From an uncultured Massilia sp. (GTDB taxonomy: Bacteria; Pseudomonadota; Gammaproteobacteria; Burkholderiales; Burkholderiaceae), in NCBI GenBank assembly GCA_946481275.1, contig CAMLMV010000002.1, positions 186,001 through 250,000 on the forward strand: a stretch of DNA of 64,000 nucleotides, given 5' to 3'. The notes beneath the pieces were generated by a model. It made no database searches. It worked only from the letters and a program-made list of their open reading frames with translations, and had not been told where the DNA came from. This document shows, piece after piece, positions 27,105-36,504 of the stretch (its first letter is position 1; each line of letters opens with the position of its first letter). Both the position numbers and the translations under genes were made by a program.

Positions 27105-27725
27105 ATGAAACTGCCCGACAAGAAAATCTACCTCGCCTCCAAGAGCCCGCGCCGCCGCGAACTGCTGCGCCAGGTCGGCATCGATTTCGACATCCTCAGC
27201 CTGCGCTCCGATCCCGCCCGCGGCATCGACGTCAGCGAAGACACGTTCGCGGGCGAGCCCGCGCAGGACTACGTGGCCCGCGTGGCGCGCGAAAAAGGCG
27301 CGTTCGCGTGGAACGTGCTGCACATGCGTCGCATGCCGCTGCGTCCCGTGCTGTCGGCCGACACGACCGTCACCATCGACGGCGAAATCCTCGGCAAGCC
27401 GGCCGACCCGAAGGAAGCGCATGCGATGCTGGAACGCCTGTCGGGCCGCACGCACCAGGTGCTGACGTCGGTCGCGCTGCACTACACGGACGTGTTCGAG
27501 CAGGTGACGCAGGTGTCGAACGTGCGCTTCGCGCAGCTTTCGCCGGACGCGATCCGCGCGTATTGCGCGACGCCCGAACCCTACGACAAGGCCGGCGCCT
27601 ATGGCATCCAGGGCCTCGCCGCCCTGTTCATCGAGCATATCGAAGGCAGCCATTCCGGCATCATGGGCTTGCCCGTGTTCGAGACGGCGCAGTTACTGCA
27701 GAAAGCGGGCGTCAGCGCGTTGTAA
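27105..27725 (+). CDS. Maf family nucleoside-triphosphate pyrophosphatase
   Basis: 206 residues. Maf proteins hydrolyse non-canonical or modified NTPs (dTTP/UTP or m7GTP types) to monophosphates. The signature YLASKSPRRRELLRQVG is at the N-terminus, with SADTTVTIDGEILGKP and AGAYGIQGLAALFIEHIEGS further on. ATG 27105 lies 4 bases after the rlmH stop and gives the standard N-terminus. Last gene of the hemF operon proper; rng follows after 52 bases. Confidence 0.92.
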   Translation: MKLPDKKIYLASKSPRRRELLRQVGIDFDILSLRSDPARGIDVSEDTFAGEPAQDYVARVAREKGAFAWNVLHMRRMPLRPVLSADTTVTIDGEILGKPADPKEAHAMLERLSGRTHQVLTSVALHYTDVFEQVTQVSNVRFAQLSPDAIRAYCATPEPYDKAGAYGIQGLAALFIEHIEGSHSGIMGLPVFETAQLLQKAGVSAL

Positions 27726-27729
27726 GGTA

Positions 27730-27751
27730 GTCACACCGTGTATGATGTGAC
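27730..27751. promoter_or_regulatory. Inverted repeat before rng
   Basis: GTCACA, 10 bases, TGTGAC. It contains a TATGAT that could serve as a -10 box, so it may be an operator over an rng promoter. No binding protein can be named. Confidence 0.35.
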
Positions 27752-27777
27752 CCCAGACAACAATTAAAACCGGCCTC

Positions 27778-29253
27778 ATGACTGAAGACATCCTGATCAA
27801 TATCAACCCGCAAGAAACACGGGTCGCGCTGGTGGTACAGGGTGCCGTACAAGAACTGCACATCGAGCGTACGCTCACCCGCGGCCTCGCGGGCAACGTC
27901 TACCTCGGCAAGGTCGTGCGCGTGCTGCCGGGCATGCAGTCGGCCTTCATCGACATCGGCCTCGAACGCGCCGCGTTCCTGCACGTGGCCGACATCTGGG
28001 AAGCCCGGCCCCATGACGGCGCCAATGGCAGCAGCAGCGCCCCGCCGACCCCCATCGAAAAAATCCTGTTCGACGGCCAGGTGCTGACCGTGCAAGTGAT
28101 CAAGGACCCGATCGGCACCAAGGGCGCGCGCCTGTCCACGCAGATCTCGATCGCGGGCCGGATGCTCGTCTACCTCCCGCAGGATAAACACATCGGCATC
28201 TCGCAAAAGATCGAGAAGGAATCCGAGCGCGAAGCCCTGCGCGCGCGCCTCGCGGGCCTGCTGCCGCCGGACGAGAAAGGCGGCTACATCGTGCGCACGC
28301 AGGCCGAGGATGCATCCGACGCCGACCTCGCCGCCGACGTCGACTACCTGCGCAAGACGTGGGGCGCGATCATGACGGGTGCGCGCACGCGTCCCGCGAC
28401 GAGCCTGCTGTACCAGGACCTGAGCCTGGCCCAGCGCGTGCTGCGCGACTTCGTGCACGACGAGACGGCCGCGATCCTCGTCGACTCGCGCGAAAACTAT
28501 GTGAAACTGGTCGAATTCGCCCAGGTCTACACGCCCAGCGTGCTGTCGCGCCTGCAGCATTACACGGGCGAGCGCCCGCTGTTCGACCTGTACGGCGTCG
28601 AGGAAGAGATCCTGCGCGCGCTGGGCCGGCGCGTGGATCTGAAGTCCGGCGGCTACCTGATCGTCGACCAGACCGAGGCGATGACGACCATCGACGTCAA
28701 CACGGGCGGCTTCGTGGGCGGGCGCAACTTCGCCGACACGATCTTCAAGACGAACCTGGAAGCGGCCCACGCCATCGCGCGCCAGCTGCGGCTGCGCAAC
28801 CTGGGCGGCATCATCATCCTCGACTTCATCGACATGGAGAACAACGAGCACCGCAACGCCGTGCTCGCGGAACTCAAGAAGACGCTGTCGCGCGACCGCA
28901 CGAAGGTGTCCGTGAGCGGGTTCTCGGCGCTGGGCCTCGTCGAAATGACACGCAAGCGCACGCGCGAATCGCTGGCCCACATCCTGTGCGAGCCCTGCCC
29001 CGCCTGCGGCGGCAAGGGCCAGGTCAAGACGAGCCGGACGATCTGCTACGAGATCCTGCGCGAACTGCTGCGCGAGGCCAAGCAGTTCAACCCGCGCGAA
29101 TTCCGCATCGTCGCGTCGCAGGAAGTGATCGACCTGTTCCTCGAGGAAGAGTCGCAGCATCTCGCCATGCTCGGCGACTTCATCGGCAAGAAGATCTCGC
29201 TGCAGGTGGAGCGCGGGTATCACCAGGAACAGTACGACGTGATCCTGATGTAA
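27778..29253 (+). CDS. rng: Ribonuclease G
   Basis: 491 residues, the RNase G length (shorter than RNase E). It matures the 16S rRNA 5' end and decays mRNAs in the cytosol. Visible are the S1 RNA-binding domain (about residues 35-130, GNVYLGKVVRVLPGMQSAFIDIG), the DNase-I-like active region (TTIDVNTGGFVGG, IIILDFIDM) and the zinc-link cysteines in CEPCPACGGKG. Last gene of the conserved yebC-rng block. Confidence 0.95.
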   Translation: MTEDILININPQETRVALVVQGAVQELHIERTLTRGLAGNVYLGKVVRVLPGMQSAFIDIGLERAAFLHVADIWEARPHDGANGSSSAPPTPIEKILFDGQVLTVQVIKDPIGTKGARLSTQISIAGRMLVYLPQDKHIGISQKIEKESEREALRARLAGLLPPDEKGGYIVRTQAEDASDADLAADVDYLRKTWGAIMTGARTRPATSLLYQDLSLAQRVLRDFVHDETAAILVDSRENYVKLVEFAQVYTPSVLSRLQHYTGERPLFDLYGVEEEILRALGRRVDLKSGGYLIVDQTEAMTTIDVNTGGFVGGRNFADTIFKTNLEAAHAIARQLRLRNLGGIIILDFIDMENNEHRNAVLAELKKTLSRDRTKVSVSGFSALGLVEMTRKRTRESLAHILCEPCPACGGKGQVKTSRTICYEILRELLREAKQFNPREFRIVASQEVIDLFLEEESQHLAMLGDFIGKKISLQVERGYHQEQYDVILM

Positions 29254-29328
29254 CGCTGCCGAAAATCATAAGCGGCATCGGGTTTTTCCATAGTCGACAG
29301 CCGCGCCCGCCCTTGATAGTGTTGCAGG

Positions 29329-32175
29329 ATGCTTAACAGACGCAACTTCCTCAAGAGCGCCGGCGCGCTCGCCACCACGTCGGTCTTCGGCCAGTCCGCC
29401 GCGTACGCGCAAACCAGCCAGGCGCGCCCCGCGCCCGGGCGCACGATCGTGTCGCTCAACAAGGGCTGGCGCTTCCATGAAGGCGACATCGCGTTCCCGG
29501 TCATCCGCGGCCATGGCTGGACCTACGCCAACGCCAAGGCCGGGAATGCCGGCGGCGCGGCCGCGCCCGGATTCGACGATTCCGAATGGGACAGCATCAC
29601 GCTGCCGCACGACTTCGCCAGCGCGCAGGTGCCCGACCAGAACACCAACGTGGCGCAGGGCTACCGCAAGCGCGGCATCGGCTGGTACCGCACGCTGATC
29701 CGCCTGGACGAGGCCGACCACGGCAAGCACATCGAACTGCAGCTCGACGGCATCGCGACCCTCGCCACCGTCTGGTTCAACGGCACGCAGGTGGCGCACA
29801 CGTGGAGCGGCTACAGCTCGCTCTACATCGACCTGACCCCGTTCGCCACCTACGGCGACGCGCTCAACGCGCTGGTGGTCCGCGCCGATGCCGACACCAT
29901 GCAGGGCTGGTGGTACGAAGGCGCCGGCATCTATCGCAACACGTGGCTCGTCAAGCGCGAGCAGGTGCACATCGTCACCGACGGCGTGTTCGCCCATCCG
30001 GTATTCGCCGATGGCCAGTGGACCATTCCGCTCGAAGTGACCTTGTACAACATCCGCAAGAGCGCGCAGCGGGTGCAGGTCGAGAGCATCCTCGTCGACG
30101 CCGACGGCAGGACAGTGGCCAGCTTCGGCGCCCCGGCCGACGTCGGCGTGCTGGCGCGCCAGGTCGTCGCCGGCAGCATGCGCGTGGCCGCGCCGAAGCT
30201 GTGGAGCCTGGAAGAGCGCAACCTGTACAGCGTGCGTACCCGGGTGCTGCAGGACGGCAGGCTGCTCGACGAAGTCGTCACCCGCTGCGGCTTCCGCACC
30301 CAGCGCTTCGACCCCGGGCAAGGCTTCTTCCTCAACGACACGCACGTCAAGCTGCAAGGCGTGTGCATCCACCAGGACCATGCGGGGGTCGGCGTGGCCG
30401 TGCATTACGGCCTGCTCGACTACCGCATGCGCCGCCTCAAGGAACTGGGCGTCAATGCGATCCGCTGTTCGCACAATGCCCAGGACAAGCGCTTCTACGA
30501 GCTGTGCGACGAGCTGGGCTTCCTCGTGATGGACGAAAACCGCGTGTTCAACCCGTCGCCGGAGCACGTCGACGAGCTGGCGTGGCTGGTGCGCTGCCAC
30601 CGCAACCACCCGTCCATCATCCTGTGGTCGGTATTCAACGAAGAACCGGTCCAGGGCACCGAGCAGGGCTACGAGATGGTGCGCCGCATGGTCGCCGCCG
30701 TGCGCACGCTCGACACGTCGCGTCCCACCACGGCCGCCATGAACGCCGGCCAGTTCGAGCCCGCCAACGCGGCGCAGGCCGTCGACGTCGTCGGTTTCAA
30801 TTACCAGTACCAGGCCTACGACGCCTTCCACCAGGCCTTCCCGACCGTGCCGATGACGTCGTCCGAAGACACGTCGGCCTTCCAGACGCGCGGCGAATAC
30901 GTGACCGTCCCCGACAAGCACATCTTCGCCGGGTACGACGACGATGCGTCCTCCTGGGGCTCGACGCACCGGATTGGCTGGAAAGCCGTGGCCGAGCGGC
31001 CGTTCGTGGCCGGGGCGTTCGTGTGGACCGGCTTCGACTACCACGGCGAGCCCACGCCGCACGAATGGCCATCGAATTCTTCGTTCTTCGGCATCATGGA
31101 CCTGTGCGGCTTCGCGAAGGACGCCTTCTGGCTGCACCAGGCCCAGTGGCGCAAGGAACCGGTGCTGCGGCTGGCGCCGCACTGGAACTGGGCCGGCAAG
31201 GAAGGCCAGCCCATCACCGTGATGGCGTTCCACAACATGGATGAAGTCGAAGTGTTCCTGAACGGCCGCTCGCAAGGGCGCCAGAAAGGCGACATCTACG
31301 AGATGAACCGCTGGCAGGTGCCGTATGCGCCCGGCAAGCTGTCGGCCGTGGGCTATCGCGGCGGCAAGGTGGCCAGGCGGTTCGAGGTCGAGACCACCGG
31401 CGCGCCGGTCGCGCTCAAGCTCACCCCGGACCGCCGGTTCATGCTGGGCGACGGCCTCGACGCCCAGCCCATCCAGGTCGAAGCACTCGATGCGCAGGGC
31501 CGCCACGTGCCCCTGGCGCAGCACCAGATCGTGTTCCAGGCCGCGGGCGGCGACATCATCGGCCTGGGCAACGGCAACCCGAACGACACCAGCAGCGAGA
31601 AGGGCAACACGCGCGCCCTGTTCAATGGACTGGCCCAGGTGATCGTGCAGACCCGCGAAGGCAGCGCGGGCACCCTCAGGCTGGGCGCCAGCGCGCCCGG
31701 TCTCAAACCGGCCGTGCTCGACGTCGAGGTGCGCACGGCCCGGCCGTGGGCGTACCAGGCCACGTCGGCGCCCGTGCAGATCCTCGATGGCTGGCGCTCG
31801 TCGCCGCTGGGTTCGTCCCCGATCGATCCCAACCTGCGTCCCGCCGGCACCGACATGAATTCGTGGGGCTGGATCACGCCCGGCACCCGCGCCAAAGCGG
31901 CCGAGCAGACCGGCTACATGCTGTACGCCACCGACGTGCGGCCCTTCGCCCGCGTGCGCAAGCACGGCGGCAGGCTGGAACTCCTCGAGGTCACGGGCCC
32001 ATGCCAGGTTTTCATCGACGGCAGGAAAGTGGCAGAAAAAACCACCGGCGCTCCCGGGCCGCTGCGCGTCGCCTTCCCGGCCGGCGAGGCGGCCTCCCGC
32101 CTGAGCGTGCTATGCCCGTTGACGGCCGGGCAACCACACGGCCTGAGCGGCGTCGTGCGCCTGTTGTCTCTCTAA
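29329..32175 (+). CDS. Secreted GH2 beta-galactosidase-type glycoside hydrolase
   Basis: 948 residues. A Tat-type signal (LNRRNFLKSAGAL) suggests export folded. The order is a jelly-roll sugar-binding domain (NKGWRFHEGD, TLPHDFA), an immunoglobulin-like domain, then the TIM barrel with acid/base E438 in WSVFNEEP and nucleophile E513 in TSSEDTSAF. C-terminal DUF4982-like and big-domain regions follow (AYGPGKL-like, GLGNGNPNDTSSE). GH2 enzymes remove beta-linked galactose, mannose or glucuronate; the closest look is beta-galactosidase. It stands alone after rng. With GH29 and GH74 it would complete debranching of xyloglucan, which is inference. Confidence 0.85.
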   Translation: MLNRRNFLKSAGALATTSVFGQSAAYAQTSQARPAPGRTIVSLNKGWRFHEGDIAFPVIRGHGWTYANAKAGNAGGAAAPGFDDSEWDSITLPHDFASAQVPDQNTNVAQGYRKRGIGWYRTLIRLDEADHGKHIELQLDGIATLATVWFNGTQVAHTWSGYSSLYIDLTPFATYGDALNALVVRADADTMQGWWYEGAGIYRNTWLVKREQVHIVTDGVFAHPVFADGQWTIPLEVTLYNIRKSAQRVQVESILVDADGRTVASFGAPADVGVLARQVVAGSMRVAAPKLWSLEERNLYSVRTRVLQDGRLLDEVVTRCGFRTQRFDPGQGFFLNDTHVKLQGVCIHQDHAGVGVAVHYGLLDYRMRRLKELGVNAIRCSHNAQDKRFYELCDELGFLVMDENRVFNPSPEHVDELAWLVRCHRNHPSIILWSVFNEEPVQGTEQGYEMVRRMVAAVRTLDTSRPTTAAMNAGQFEPANAAQAVDVVGFNYQYQAYDAFHQAFPTVPMTSSEDTSAFQTRGEYVTVPDKHIFAGYDDDASSWGSTHRIGWKAVAERPFVAGAFVWTGFDYHGEPTPHEWPSNSSFFGIMDLCGFAKDAFWLHQAQWRKEPVLRLAPHWNWAGKEGQPITVMAFHNMDEVEVFLNGRSQGRQKGDIYEMNRWQVPYAPGKLSAVGYRGGKVARRFEVETTGAPVALKLTPDRRFMLGDGLDAQPIQVEALDAQGRHVPLAQHQIVFQAAGGDIIGLGNGNPNDTSSEKGNTRALFNGLAQVIVQTREGSAGTLRLGASAPGLKPAVLDVEVRTARPWAYQATSAPVQILDGWRSSPLGSSPIDPNLRPAGTDMNSWGWITPGTRAKAAEQTGYMLYATDVRPFARVRKHGGRLELLEVTGPCQVFIDGRKVAEKTTGAPGPLRVAFPAGEAASRLSVLCPLTAGQPHGLSGVVRLLSL

Positions 32176-32533
32176 ATCTCCAGCGGGAGTCCGCATGGCG
32201 TAGAATCAAGCCCCTTCGTGCCGACGGCACGGCGGGGCCGATGTTAATTTAATACGCCAGTTTCGCCGTCTCCAGGACAAGGATTTGTCATCCTGTTCAG
32301 TTCATGTTGCTCGCACAGGACAATGCGTCTAAAAATATGGCCAGGGGCAACGCAATGTCCCGGTTTGGACTACAATTCGAGACAATTTGTTGAAGATTTC
32401 TAGAGTTGGCGGTAGTGTGCATCCCCACCACGCAGATGCGCAGCCAGCCGACCGGTTAGCGCTGCTGATTCGCAGACCCTGATACACCGCTGGCGGCGTC
32501 GGACAACAACTGGCAGGCGACCCGTAAGAGACA
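32176..32533 (+). other. 358-base intergenic region before the GT9 gene
   Basis: It contains a CGTGCCGACGGCACG stem at about 32218 followed by an AT-rich run, possibly the GH2 terminator though its T run is weak. A TACAAT near 32372 could be a -10 box for the next gene. I see no gene, tRNA or riboswitch in it. Confidence 0.4.
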
Positions 32534-33637
32534 ATGAACGTACCTCTCATTCCTTCCGATCTGCTGAAGAAATCGGACAAAATCCTGTTCATCGCCCACC
32601 TGGCGTTGGGCGACTATACCTATTTGCAGAACTGCTTCCAGGCGTTCGCGCGCGCCTACCCGCACCTGAAACTGCACCTGTGGGTGGATGAAGTGCGCCG
32701 CACGAGCGACGCCTCGCAGTGGCCGCACCTGAAAAAGAACGTCCTGTACGACTGGCTCGACGCCTGCGACTTCATCGAAAAGGTCTACAAGCAGAACTAT
32801 TCGCCGGACCTGTTCCAGGCGTCCATCCGCGAAGCGCAACAGGAACACTATCCGATCGTCGTCTCGCTGGGCACGCTGCGTCCCCACTTCTACGCCGACC
32901 TCGCGCGCGAGATCAGCCCGGACGGCTTCGTGTTCGGCCTGAAAAAGCCGCACGGCCTGCAGGGCCTGCTCCACTGGTTCAGCTACCGCAAGCTGGACGC
33001 CAGCCTCGACCCGGACATGCCCGACCGCACGAGCGCGCCGCACATCAGCGACGTGCACGCGGAATGGTTCCGCCAGCTGGCCGGCGTGGACATTCCGCCG
33101 GCCGGGCGCATCCCGTTCGTGCATATCCCCGGGCAGTTCGTCGACGGCGCGAAGGCGCGCCTGCGCGAGTGGGGTTTCGAAGGCCGCCAGGGCAAGCTCG
33201 TGTTCATCAACCCGTTCGCCAAGACCCGCAAGCGCTGCTGGCCCGTCGAACGCGTGGCCGAACTGATCACGACGATGCGCGCGCAGCCGGAATGGCGCGA
33301 CGCCTGCTTCATCGTCAACGCGGTGCCGCAGGAAGTGGACAACGTGAAGGCCATGCTGGCACGCCGCCAGCTCGACCGCACGGAACTGTTCAGCGCCAAC
33401 GAGAATTTCTTCCAGCTGCCCGCGATGCTGGCGCAGTGCGACCTGATCGTGTCCGTGGAAACGGCCGTGATGCACCTGGCGAACGCCGTCGGCGTGCCGG
33501 TCGTCGCGCTGATGCGCCAGAAGACGCCGGAATGGGCACCGGTCGACAAGGCCAATTCCACCGTCATCACGGCGGATCAGAGACGGGATTGGGTAAAGGC
33601 GATTCCGGTCGACGCGGTGATGCACGCGTTGGCGTGA
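32534..33637 (+). CDS. Glycosyltransferase family 9 (heptosyltransferase-like) protein
   Basis: 367 residues. The GT9 C-terminal sugar-nucleotide region is clear: VFINPFAKTRKRCWPVERV (about residue 224), then DLIVSVETAVMHLANAVGVPVVAL (about residue 302). GT9 proteins add heptose or related sugars to lipopolysaccharide cores at the inner membrane. The N-terminal half (FIAHLALGDYTYLQN) is more divergent than in WaaC/WaaF, so the donor sugar is uncertain. Monocistronic, ended by a clear terminator. Confidence 0.8.
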   Translation: MNVPLIPSDLLKKSDKILFIAHLALGDYTYLQNCFQAFARAYPHLKLHLWVDEVRRTSDASQWPHLKKNVLYDWLDACDFIEKVYKQNYSPDLFQASIREAQQEHYPIVVSLGTLRPHFYADLAREISPDGFVFGLKKPHGLQGLLHWFSYRKLDASLDPDMPDRTSAPHISDVHAEWFRQLAGVDIPPAGRIPFVHIPGQFVDGAKARLREWGFEGRQGKLVFINPFAKTRKRCWPVERVAELITTMRAQPEWRDACFIVNAVPQEVDNVKAMLARRQLDRTELFSANENFFQLPAMLAQCDLIVSVETAVMHLANAVGVPVVALMRQKTPEWAPVDKANSTVITADQRRDWVKAIPVDAVMHALA

Positions 33638-33656
33638 ACCGGTATTCGCATGTGAC

Positions 33657-33686
33657 AAAGGCCGCTTCGTGCGGCCTTCTATTTTT
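33657..33686 (+). terminator. Terminator after the GT9 gene
   Basis: AAGGCCGC / GCGGCCTT stem with a short loop and an ATTTTT tail. Confidence 0.8.
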
Positions 33687-33702
33687 CAGGCCGGCACCCA
33701 CC

Positions 33703-34245
33703 ATGAAACCACTATCCGTTGCGCTCCTGATCTCTGCAGTCCTGGCGTTCTCGCAGTCGAGCGCGGCTGGGCCGCATGACGGCCGACACGATTTCGACTG
33801 GGAGATCGGCGCCTGGGATACGCAACTGAAACGCCTGCGCGAACCGCTCAGCGGCAAGACCGACTGGGTCGAGTACACGGGCACGTCGCTCGTCAAGGCA
33901 GTGATGGGCGGGCAGGCCAACCTCGTCGAACTGGATGTGCGCGGCAGCAGCGGCCGGATCGCGGGCGTGTCGCTGCGCCTGTACCAGCCTGCGACCGGTC
34001 AATGGACCCTGCATTTCGCAAACCTCGCCAACGGGTTGATGACCGACCCGATGCAGGGTTCCTTCAAGAATGGCCAGGGCACCTTTTACGGCAAGGACAC
34101 CGTGGACGGGCGCGCGGTGCTGGTGCGCTTCCTGATCGTGCCGATGGGCGCCGGCCAGTGGCGCTTCGAGCAGGCCTATTCGGCGGATGGCGGGCGGCGT
34201 TGGGAGACCAACTGGATCGCCGTCGATACCCGCCGCAAGGAATAG
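33703..34245 (+). CDS. Exported DUF1579-like hypothetical protein
   Basis: 180 residues with a signal peptide (residues 1-22, ending SSAAG). The mature part (HDFDWEIGAWDTQLKRL, WTLHFANLANG, GTFYGKDTVDGRAVLVRF, NWIAVDTRR) follows the small beta-barrel pattern of DUF1579-like proteins, which have no assigned activity. ATG 33703 directly precedes the signal peptide. It is convergent with tupA, with only 2 bases between the stops. Confidence 0.65.
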   Translation: MKPLSVALLISAVLAFSQSSAAGPHDGRHDFDWEIGAWDTQLKRLREPLSGKTDWVEYTGTSLVKAVMGGQANLVELDVRGSSGRIAGVSLRLYQPATGQWTLHFANLANGLMTDPMQGSFKNGQGTFYGKDTVDGRAVLVRFLIVPMGAGQWRFEQAYSADGGRRWETNWIAVDTRRKE

Positions 34246-34247
34246 CG

Positions 34248-35057
34248 TTATTGCGCCGACGGGAAAAACAACTGCTCGCCGGCCGGCTTGAATGACGCGA
34301 TCTTCGCCTGCCCTTCCGCCGACGTGATCCACTCGATCAGCGCCTTCGCGCCCCTGTAGTTGATCCCCTTGTGCTTCGCCGGATTGACGGCGATGATCCC
34401 GTACGGATTGAACATGCGCTTGTCGCCCTCGACGAGGATGGCCAGCCCCGTCCTGGCTTTATAGGCGCCATACGTCGCGCGGTCCGTCAGCGTGTACGCG
34501 CCCATCTCGGCCGCCATGTTCAGCACCTCGCCCATGCCCAGGCCGGCGTTGACGTAGTTGCTGCCCGCAGGCTTCGTGCCCGCCTGCTGCCAGTAGCCCT
34601 TCTCCATCACGTCCGTGCCGGAATTGTCGCCGCGCGAGATGAATTTTACGTTGGCCGCCGCGATCTTTTTAAAGGCGGCAATGACGTCGCGGCTGCCCTT
34701 CACGCCGGCCGGGTCGGCCGTCGGCCCTGCGACAATAAAATCGTTGTACATGACGTCGTGGCGATCGATGCCCCAGCCCTCGGCCACGAATTTGTCTTCC
34801 AGCGCCCGCGCGTGCACGAGGGTCACGTCGACGTCGCCGTTCTTGCCCAGCTCCAGCGCCTTGCCGGTGCCGACCGAGATCACGTTGACCTTGATGCCCG
34901 TCTTCGCTTCGAACGCGGGCAGCAGATAGCCCAGCAGGCCCGAGTTCTCGGTACTCGTGGTCGTCGAGAGGCGCAGCACTTTATCGGACTGCGCCTGCGC
35001 GAACGGCGCCGCGACGGTCAGACAGGCGATGAAACCGAGGATGGAACGGCGTTGCAT
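34248..35057 (-). CDS. tupA: Tungstate ABC transporter, substrate-binding protein TupA
   Basis: 269 residues with a signal peptide (cut near AQAQ). The mature start LRLSTTTSTENSGLLGYLLP carries the TTTS oxyanion-binding motif typical of TupA; ModA-type molybdate binders look different here. GRGDNSGTD-like text (SRGDNSGTD) and a GAYTLTDRATYGAY segment also fit. TupA binds tungstate in the periplasm with very high affinity and selectivity over molybdate. It starts 8 bases after tupC as the last gene of the formate dehydrogenase operon, which strongly suggests the metal is for that enzyme. Confidence 0.88.
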   Translation of the reverse strand: MQRRSILGFIACLTVAAPFAQAQSDKVLRLSTTTSTENSGLLGYLLPAFEAKTGIKVNVISVGTGKALELGKNGDVDVTLVHARALEDKFVAEGWGIDRHDVMYNDFIVAGPTADPAGVKGSRDVIAAFKKIAAANVKFISRGDNSGTDVMEKGYWQQAGTKPAGSNYVNAGLGMGEVLNMAAEMGAYTLTDRATYGAYKARTGLAILVEGDKRMFNPYGIIAVNPAKHKGINYRGAKALIEWITSAEGQAKIASFKPAGEQLFFPSAQ

Positions 35058-35065
35058 GGATGCTC

Positions 35066-35797
35066 CTAGCGATATTCGAGATGCCCGTCGCGCAGCTTCA
35101 GCCGCTGCACGCCGGGCAGGTTGATCAGGTCGCGGTCGTGGCAGGCGATGATGACGCTGCTCCCCGCCTCGATCATGGTCGGGATCAGGGCGATCACCTG
35201 TTCGCGCGCGGCGCCGTCCAGGTTGGCCGTCGGCTCGTCCAGCAGCAGCAGGCGCGGCGCCAGCACCTTCGCACGCGCGAGCGCCACGCGCTGCTTTTCG
35301 CCGCCCGACAGCCGGGTCGGGTCCGTGTCACGCAGGTGCGCCACGCCGGCCCATGCCATCGCCTCTTCCACGACGGGCCGCACGGCCGCGGGCTGTTCGC
35401 CGCGCACGACGAGGCCGTAGCCGATGTTGTCGGCAACGCTCGTCGAGAACAGGATCGGGTGCTGGTGCACGTAGACGATCGCCCGGCGCAGCGCGCGCGG
35501 GTACGGGTGCACGCGCAGGACGTCCTCGCCGGCGAAGCGCAGGCTGTCGATCTCGGCCCGCTCCAGGCCGCCCAGCACGCGCAGCAAGGTGCTTTTGCCG
35601 GCGCCGTTCATCCCGGTCAGCACGTACGCGCTGTGCGTGGCGATCTCGAGCCGGTCGATGTCGAACAGCAGCCGGTCGCCGTGGCGCTTGCGCAGGCCGC
35701 GCACGCCCAGCAGGGCCTTGCGGCGCTCGTCGCGTTGTTTCACGTTTTCGTTTTCGTAGACGGCGGCCGAAATCTGCGAATGGATGCTGATGCTCAT
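35066..35797 (-). CDS. tupC: Tungstate ABC transporter, ATPase TupC
   Basis: 243 residues. ABC ATPase with Walker A GMNGAGKST (about residue 62), signature LSGGEKQRVALARA, Walker B LLLLDEPTANLD and the H-loop in IIACHDRDL. The N-terminal 30 residues are an unmatched polar extension (MSISIHSQISAAVYENENVKQ). It powers tungstate uptake with TupB. ATG 35797 overlaps the tupB stop (ATGA). Confidence 0.88.
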   Translation of the reverse strand: MSISIHSQISAAVYENENVKQRDERRKALLGVRGLRKRHGDRLLFDIDRLEIATHSAYVLTGMNGAGKSTLLRVLGGLERAEIDSLRFAGEDVLRVHPYPRALRRAIVYVHQHPILFSTSVADNIGYGLVVRGEQPAAVRPVVEEAMAWAGVAHLRDTDPTRLSGGEKQRVALARAKVLAPRLLLLDEPTANLDGAAREQVIALIPTMIEAGSSVIIACHDRDLINLPGVQRLKLRDGHLEYR

Positions 35798-36504
35798 GCG
35801 CGCTCCCGGATCGTGTGGGCATCGCCCTGCAGCAGCATCAGCGCGCCGTTCATCAACAGGGCGATCGACACGAGCACGATGCCGAGCGCGATGCCCTGGG
35901 CGAACTCGCCCTTGCTCGTCTCCAGCGCGATCGCGGTCGTGATCGTGCGCGTCTCGCCTTCGATGTTCCCGCCCACCATCAGCGCGCAGCCCACTTCCGA
36001 GATCACGCGGCCGAAGCCGGACAGCACGGCCGCCATCACGCCGAAGCGCGCCTCGTACAGCACGCGCACCATCACCTGCATGGGCGACGCGCCCAGCGCG
36101 ATCGCGGTCTCGGCATAGCGCGGATCGAGTCCCTGCACGGCCGCCAGCGTAAAGGCGAGCAGCACGGGCAGCGCGACGACGCACTGGCCGAACACGATGC
36201 CGGGCTGCGAGAACAGCCATTGCAGGCCGCCCAGCGGCCCGTGGCGCGACAGCAGCAGGTACAGCAGGAGACCGATCAGCACGGTCGGCAGCGACAGCGC
36301 CGCCTGCGCGAGCCAGATCACGATGCGCCGCCCGCGGAACTTCCGCATGGCGACGACGTAGCCGATCAGGATGGCGGGCGGCGTGGCCAGCAGCAGACCG
36401 ACGATGCTCGTCTTGAGCGACACCCAGACGATGCGCCACAGGTCCGGATCGCCGGTGAACAGCAACGCGAACGCGCGCGCGACGGCGTCGGCAATGTCAT
36501 TCAT
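35794..36504 (-). CDS. tupB: Tungstate ABC transporter, permease TupB
   Basis: 236 residues with about five or six membrane helices and the permease EAA-type loop (YAETAIALGASPMQVMVRVL). SLKTSIVGLLLATPPAILIGY and the GCALMVGGNIEGETRTITTAIALET segment are typical of TupB-type permeases. ATG 36504 overlaps the fdhD stop and its own stop overlaps the tupC start. Confidence 0.88.
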   Translation of the reverse strand: MNDIADAVARAFALLFTGDPDLWRIVWVSLKTSIVGLLLATPPAILIGYVVAMRKFRGRRIVIWLAQAALSLPTVLIGLLLYLLLSRHGPLGGLQWLFSQPGIVFGQCVVALPVLLAFTLAAVQGLDPRYAETAIALGASPMQVMVRVLYEARFGVMAAVLSGFGRVISEVGCALMVGGNIEGETRTITTAIALETSKGEFAQGIALGIVLVSIALLMNGALMLLQGDAHTIRERA

